This document shows, piece by piece, positions 60,036-64,000 of a DNA stretch of 64,000 nucleotides. Below the pieces are notes generated by a model. That model was not told the origin of the DNA. It did no database searches and worked only from the letters and a program-made list of their open reading frames with translations. The stretch lies in the NCBI RefSeq assembly GCF_042680605.1, contig NZ_JBHUEE010000002.1:434001-498000 (forward strand), read 5' to 3'. The stretch comes from Allobogoriella deserti (GTDB taxonomy: Bacteria; Actinomycetota; Actinomycetes; Actinomycetales; Actinomycetaceae). The stretch's first letter is position 1, and every line of letters begins with the position of its first letter. Position numbers and translations under genes: made by a program.

Positions 60036-60053
60036 CCGAAATCATAATTTCGG
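60036..60053 (-). promoter_or_regulatory. CCGAAAT inverted repeat before the beta-propeller gene
   Basis: CCGAAAT-CATA-ATTTCGG, perfect 7-bp arms, 30 bp upstream of ATG 60006. The same 7-mer occurs in the leader regions at 40207, 41611 and 50414. Confidence 0.6.
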
Positions 60054-60172
60054 CCCGGCTGCTTTCGCAGAGCAGACCACGACGTCGGCCGGGCGTCAAG
60101 GCTCCGGCCGGATGAGCGGACCGATCTCCGCCGAGGGTGGCGGCGCCGGAACAGGAGCGCTGCGGCGCCGGC

Positions 60173-61168
60173 TCAGGCCGGCGCGGGGCCGGTGGTCTCG
60201 CGCACCACGAGCGGTGCCGGAAGGCGCTCGACGGTCTCCTCGCGGACGCCGTCGATGAGTCGCAGGAGGAAGTCGACGGCGAGCGCACCCGCCTGCCGGC
60301 TCGGGCCTCGCACCGTGGTCAGCGGCGGTGCGGTCCGCACGGCGAGGATGTCGTCACACCCGATGAGCGACATCTCCTGCGGGATCCGCACGCCGGCAGC
60401 CGCGCAGCCGGCCAGGACGCCCTGGGCGAGGACGTCGTCGAAGGCGATCACCGCTGTCGCGCCGGTCTCGAGCACCGCGGCGGCGGCCCGCATCCCCTCG
60501 TCGTGCTCGGGCCGGTGCGGACCGAGGACGGTGACCCGCACACCACGCCGCTGCGCCCGGTCGAGGACGGCCGCTCGGCGCTGACCGTCGGACCAGGACG
60601 AGGACGGTCCCGCGAGGTACACCACGTGCCGGTGCGCGAGGTCGGCGAGGTGATCGACCGCCTCCCGCATTCCCGCCGCGGTGTCCACGAGCACGCGCGA
60701 GACCCCCTCGACGTCCCGGTTGACCAGGACGAGCGGGTGGAGCGTGGACCGGTTCCGGATGGCCTCGGTCGACAGCCGCGAGGAGACGAGGACGACGCCG
60801 TCGGTCCGGCGCTGCAGCTGCACGAGCAGCGTCACCTCCTTCTCGGTCATCTCGTCGGTGTCGGCCAGGAGGGTGTAGATGTCGCGATCGTGCGCCCGGT
60901 CTTCGGCCGCGCGGATGACCGGCGGGAAGAACGGGTTGGCGATGTCGGGCACGACGACGGCGATCGCGCCGATCCGGCCCGTCTTCAGCGCCCGGGCCGG
61001 GTGGTGCGGGACGTAGCCGAGCTCGTCGGCCACGGCACGCACCCGGGTGACCGTCTCCGGGCGGAGCAGCTGGGGGTGCGAGTAGACCCGGGAGACCGTC
61101 GAGGCCGAGACGCCGGCCGCGGCGGCGACCTTCTTCAGCGTGGGCAGTTCGGGCCGGGCGCGGGGCAC
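60173..61168 (-). CDS. LacI-family transcriptional regulator
   Basis: 331-residue repressor. The helix-turn-helix and hinge helix are LKKVAAAAGVSASTVSRVYSHPQLL and YVPHHPARALKTGR. The sugar-binding core shows IGAIAVVVPDIANPFFPPVIRAAE and MSLIGCDDILAVRTAPPLTTV. The GTG at 61168 follows TACGGT by six bases, so it may be leaderless. The LacI palindrome at 61199-61216 overlaps the -35 position of its own promoter and the spacer of the divergent symporter promoter, so it should repress both until an inducing sugar binds. Confidence 0.93.
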   Translation of the reverse strand: MPRARPELPTLKKVAAAAGVSASTVSRVYSHPQLLRPETVTRVRAVADELGYVPHHPARALKTGRIGAIAVVVPDIANPFFPPVIRAAEDRAHDRDIYTLLADTDEMTEKEVTLLVQLQRRTDGVVLVSSRLSTEAIRNRSTLHPLVLVNRDVEGVSRVLVDTAAGMREAVDHLADLAHRHVVYLAGPSSSWSDGQRRAAVLDRAQRRGVRVTVLGPHRPEHDEGMRAAAAVLETGATAVIAFDDVLAQGVLAGCAAAGVRIPQEMSLIGCDDILAVRTAPPLTTVRGPSRQAGALAVDFLLRLIDGVREETVERLPAPLVVRETTGPAPA

Positions 61169-61194
61169 ACCTCCACCGTAGAGCCTCGGCGGCG

Positions 61195-61223
61195 TTGACG
61201 TGCAAACGGTTGCACGCCAGGCT
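61195..61223 (+). promoter_or_regulatory. LacI operator inside the symporter promoter
   Basis: CGTGCAA-ACGG-TTGCACG at 61199-61216. TTGACG (61195-61200) and CAGGCT (61218-61223) are -35 and -10 with a 17-bp spacer that the operator fills. On the other strand TACGGT (61175-61180) is the -10 of the LacI gene. Confidence 0.75.
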
Positions 61224-61275
61224 CGCCCGTCAACCGGGGCGTGCAGGTGCGTCCCACCGAGCGGACGGAGACCTC

Positions 61276-62829
61276 ATGGGTGTACTCGACTGGCTCGTCC
61301 TGGCTGCCTATTTCGCGCTCATGGTCGGAGTGGGCCTGTGGGCGAAGGCGCGCAACCGCACCTCGAAGGACTTCTTCGTCGCCGGCGGGTCCATGCCCTG
61401 GTGGCTCTCCGGCATCTCCCATCACATGTCCGGCTACAGCGCCGCCGTGTTCGTCGGCTACGCCGCCATCGCCTACGACGAGGGCTTCGTGCTCTACGTC
61501 TGGTGGGCGCTGGGCATCACCTTCGCCATGGCGGTGGGCATGTTCCTCTTCGCCCCGCGGTGGCCGCGGCTGCGCCGCCGGCTCGGGGTGATCTCACCGC
61601 TGGAGTACCTGCGGATCCGGTACGGGCTGCCCACCCAGCAGCTCCTCGCGTGGAGCGGCACCGCGCTGAAGGTCTTCGACGTCGGCGCGAAATGGACAGC
61701 GACGGCCGTGCTGCTCGACGTCTTCGCCGGCGTCCCGCTGCCCGTCGGCGTCCTGCTGACCGGCGGCGTGACACTGGTCTACTCCACCATCGGCGGACTC
61801 TGGGCGGACGCCCTCACCGACCTCGGCCAGTTCCTCATCCAGCTCGTGGCGGGAATCGTCATGTTCGTCACGGTGCTGGTGACCATGAACGGCGTCTCGA
61901 CCATCTGGACCATGTGGGACGACCTGCCCGAGGGCAACTCCTCCCTCTTCAACGGTCAGTACACGCTGCTGTTCGTCATGGTCTACCTGCTCATCAACAC
62001 GCTGTCCTACAACGGCGGCACGTGGAACCTCGCGCAGCGGTTCATCGCCTCCCCCACCGGCTCCACGGCCCGGAAGGCCGCCGGCCTGTCCGCGGCGCTG
62101 TACCTCGTCTGGCCGCTGGTGATGTTCTTCCCGATGTGGGCGGCGCCGATCATCCTCCCCGGCCTCGAGGACACGACCCAGTCCTACGCCCTGCTCACCC
62201 AGGAACTGCTCCCCACCGGGCTCGTCGGACTGGTCCTCGCCGGGCTCTTCGCGCACACCATGGCCATGAGCGGTTCCGACGCCAACGCCATCTCCGCGGT
62301 CGTCACGCGGGACATCCTCCCCGCGCTGTGGCGGCGGATGCGCAACATCGACGTGCGCACCGAGCTGCGCGTGGGACGGATCAGCGTCTTCGCCTTCATC
62401 GCCGTGAGCATCGTCATCGCCCTGGCGGCCGAGTCCTTCGGCGGGGTGATCGGGCTGATCATCCTCTGGTACGGCGGACTCGTCGGTCCGATCGCGATCC
62501 CGATGCTGCTCGGCCTGCTTCCGGCGTTCAAGCGCTGCGGCCCGGTCGCGGCGATCACCTCGTGGGCCGCCGGCCTGGCGGTGTTCGTCCTGACGCGGTA
62601 CGTCTTCGCGGACCAGATCGACGCGCTCGCGCCCGATCAGGTCACGGCCGTGCAGGTGGGCGGACCCGTCGTCGTGGCGATCATCGTCTACGTCCTCATC
62701 GGGCTCGTCCGGCCGTGGCACGACGCGGAGTCGGACGCGCTGGTCGACGCCCTCGGAGTCGACGACGGCCCGGCGGAGCGCGTCGGCGACGTACCGGGTT
62801 CCGGACCTGCCACCTCGGAGCGCGCCTGA
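61276..62829 (+). CDS. Sodium:solute symporter (SSS family)
   Basis: 517-residue membrane transporter with about 13 segments. SSS signatures are DWLVLAAYFALMVGVGLWAKARNRTSKDFFVAGGSMPWWLSGIS at the N-terminus, SGYSAAVFVGYAAIAY and HTMAMSGSDANAISAVVTRDI. It couples sodium entry to uptake of a small solute such as a sugar or sugar acid. ATG 61276 has GGAG five bases upstream. Under LacI control and one base before the AGE-family epimerase, so the cargo is likely a monosaccharide that the epimerase converts. Confidence 0.92.
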   Translation: MGVLDWLVLAAYFALMVGVGLWAKARNRTSKDFFVAGGSMPWWLSGISHHMSGYSAAVFVGYAAIAYDEGFVLYVWWALGITFAMAVGMFLFAPRWPRLRRRLGVISPLEYLRIRYGLPTQQLLAWSGTALKVFDVGAKWTATAVLLDVFAGVPLPVGVLLTGGVTLVYSTIGGLWADALTDLGQFLIQLVAGIVMFVTVLVTMNGVSTIWTMWDDLPEGNSSLFNGQYTLLFVMVYLLINTLSYNGGTWNLAQRFIASPTGSTARKAAGLSAALYLVWPLVMFFPMWAAPIILPGLEDTTQSYALLTQELLPTGLVGLVLAGLFAHTMAMSGSDANAISAVVTRDILPALWRRMRNIDVRTELRVGRISVFAFIAVSIVIALAAESFGGVIGLIILWYGGLVGPIAIPMLLGLLPAFKRCGPVAAITSWAAGLAVFVLTRYVFADQIDALAPDQVTAVQVGGPVVVAIIVYVLIGLVRPWHDAESDALVDALGVDDGPAERVGDVPGSGPATSERA

Positions 62830-62830
62830 G

Positions 62831-64000
62831 ATGACCGACCCGCACGCGCATCTCGTCGATGACGTCCTCGCGTGGTGGCTCGCCCACGGACCCGACGACG
62901 TCCACGGCGGGGTGCTGACCTGCTGGGACAACGCCGGCCGGCGGCTCGTCTCCGGCGATAAGTACACCTGGTCCCAGGGCCGGTGGGCGTGGCTGACCGC
63001 CCAGCTGGCGCTCGACGCCGACCGGCTCGGGGTGGACCGCGAGCGCCTCGCCACCCAGTCCTTGCGCACGGCACGCTTCATCCGTGACCACGCCCTGCTC
63101 CCGGACGGGACGACGGCGTTCGTCACCACCCGCGAGGGCACGCCGCGCGAGCCCACACCCGGGGACGGGCGGCACACGTCGGTGTTCGCGGACCTGTTCG
63201 CCGCCCTCGGATGGTCCGGCGCCGCACGCCTCGAGCCCGGCGCCGGCTGGGAGGATCTGGCGCTGCGCACGCTGCTGGACGCCGCCGGCCGCATCCGGGC
63301 GGGCTCCTTCCGCTCCGAGCCCTACCCGGTGGACCGGCGCCACCGGTCCTTCGGACTGCCGATGATCCTCGTGGGCGTGGGTGAGCAGGTCTACCGGGCC
63401 ACCGGCGAGGACGCCGCCGCAGACACCGTCCGCGCCGCCGCACACGACATCGAGGCACATCACCGCACCGGCGCCGACATCGCCGAGATGCCACCGGCCA
63501 CCGACGAGGCGCGCCAGGACTCCCTCCTGGCCCGGCATCGCACTCCCGGGCACATCCTCGAGGCGGTCGCGTTCCTGCGCCACGCGCGTGATCTCCTCGA
63601 CGGGCCGCTCGCCACCGACCGGACGCTCGCCGCGATCGCACTCCACGCCCTGGAGATCGGGTGGGACGAGGCGGCCGGTGGTCTGCTGCGATTCACCGAC
63701 CGCGACGGCGGCGCCCCGGCCGGCAGCCGCAGCTGCGACCGCTACGAGCAGCTCGTCGTCTCCACCTGGGACACCAAGCTGTGGTGGCCGCACGCGGAGG
63801 CGATGTACACCACCTCCTTGCTGGCACGCACCACCGGCGAGCCGGCGTTGCGGGACTGGGCGCAGCGCCTGACGGCGTACACGATGAACACCTTCCCCGA
63901 CGGGCCCGGGAAGGAGTGGACGCAGATCCGTTCCCGCGATGGCATGCCGCTCGAGGAGACGGTCGCCCTGCCCGTCAAGGACCCCTTCCACATCGCCCGG
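62831..64000 (+). CDS. AGE-family epimerase/isomerase (partial)
   Basis: N-acylglucosamine 2-epimerase-family protein; 390 residues lie in the window and the C-terminus is cut off. The alpha/alpha-barrel is seen from DDVHGGVLTCWDNAGRRL, KYTWSQGRWAWLTAQLAL, HTSVFADLFAALG, HRTPGHILEAVAFLRHARDLL and DTKLWWPHAEAMYTTSLLARTTGE; TPGHILEA and KLWWPHAEA hold the two histidines typical of the active site. Members interconvert GlcNAc/ManNAc, mannose/fructose or glucose/mannose residues. The start follows the symporter stop by one base. Confidence 0.9.
   Translation, partial: MTDPHAHLVDDVLAWWLAHGPDDVHGGVLTCWDNAGRRLVSGDKYTWSQGRWAWLTAQLALDADRLGVDRERLATQSLRTARFIRDHALLPDGTTAFVTTREGTPREPTPGDGRHTSVFADLFAALGWSGAARLEPGAGWEDLALRTLLDAAGRIRAGSFRSEPYPVDRRHRSFGLPMILVGVGEQVYRATGEDAAADTVRAAAHDIEAHHRTGADIAEMPPATDEARQDSLLARHRTPGHILEAVAFLRHARDLLDGPLATDRTLAAIALHALEIGWDEAAGGLLRFTDRDGGAPAGSRSCDRYEQLVVSTWDTKLWWPHAEAMYTTSLLARTTGEPALRDWAQRLTAYTMNTFPDGPGKEWTQIRSRDGMPLEETVALPVKDPFHIAR

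Noticed and set aside
1..64000. tRNA or rRNA genes
   Set aside because: No cloverleaf-like or rRNA-like stretch was noticed by eye; a covariance-model scan would be needed to exclude a tRNA fully.

Overview
The window is 64 kb of GC-rich DNA from the chromosome of an actinomycete. The signs are frequent GTG starts, GTGA/ATGA gene overlaps, leaderless starts just behind a TAnnnT box, NDMA/mycofactocin-type alcohol dehydrogenases, and the actinobacterial trio SCO1664-like / DUF3090 / MSMEG_4193-like phosphatase. The genus cannot be fixed from the sequence. No rRNA, tRNA, CRISPR, phage or transposase was seen.

Region 1 (1-15.3 kb plus 21.2-22.9 kb) is a catabolic regulon around three paralogous copies of an uncharacterised two-gene module. 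Each module has a UGSC-family protein, here with Cys-Gly-Ser-Cys instead of the Sec-containing motif, followed with 4-nt overlap or a 1-nt gap by a 350-380 residue partner of unknown function. Around them lie two mycofactocin-type alcohol dehydrogenases, an aldehyde dehydrogenase, a threonine-dehydrogenase-like Zn enzyme, an SDR, a fused CoA transferase, two amidohydrolases, a NifU-like CxxC protein, the start of an ABC importer and an IclR-type regulator. A 15-bp palindromic motif (TTYCRY-N4/5-GGAA on the + strand) recurs upstream of six transcription units of this set, about 31 nt ahead of a possible -10 box. It is the best candidate for the IclR operator and ties copy 3, 6 kb away, to the rest.

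Region 2 (15.4-21.1 kb) is an unrelated block: a MoxR AAA+ ATPase with a VWA partner, then SCO1664-like, DUF3090 and histidine-phosphatase genes. It separates module copy 3 from copies 1 and 2.

Region 3 (23.0-30.7 kb) is a sugar-uptake locus: a D-2-hydroxyacid dehydrogenase divergent from a DeoR-HTH/LacI-sensor hybrid regulator, an ABC importer and a DUF2264 protein. Matching GATCG direct-repeat arrays stand at both promoters.

Region 4 (30.8-39.2 kb) holds two tandem OafA-type acyltransferases with SGNH domains and a shared promoter box, a Phd/PIN toxin-antitoxin pair, a decayed membrane-protein gene, an ABC/FtsX exporter and a VapBC pair.

Region 5 (39.2-64 kb) is a second carbohydrate region: Gfo/Idh/MocA dehydrogenases, a GGDEF-like/wHTH regulator, a deacetylase-like protein, a family-5 ABC importer with a fused ATPase, two DegT aminotransferases, an epimerase-like protein, a DHDPS-family aldolase, a Tat-exported C5-epimerase-like protein with a secreted beta-propeller, and a LacI-controlled sodium symporter plus an AGE-family epimerase cut by the window end.
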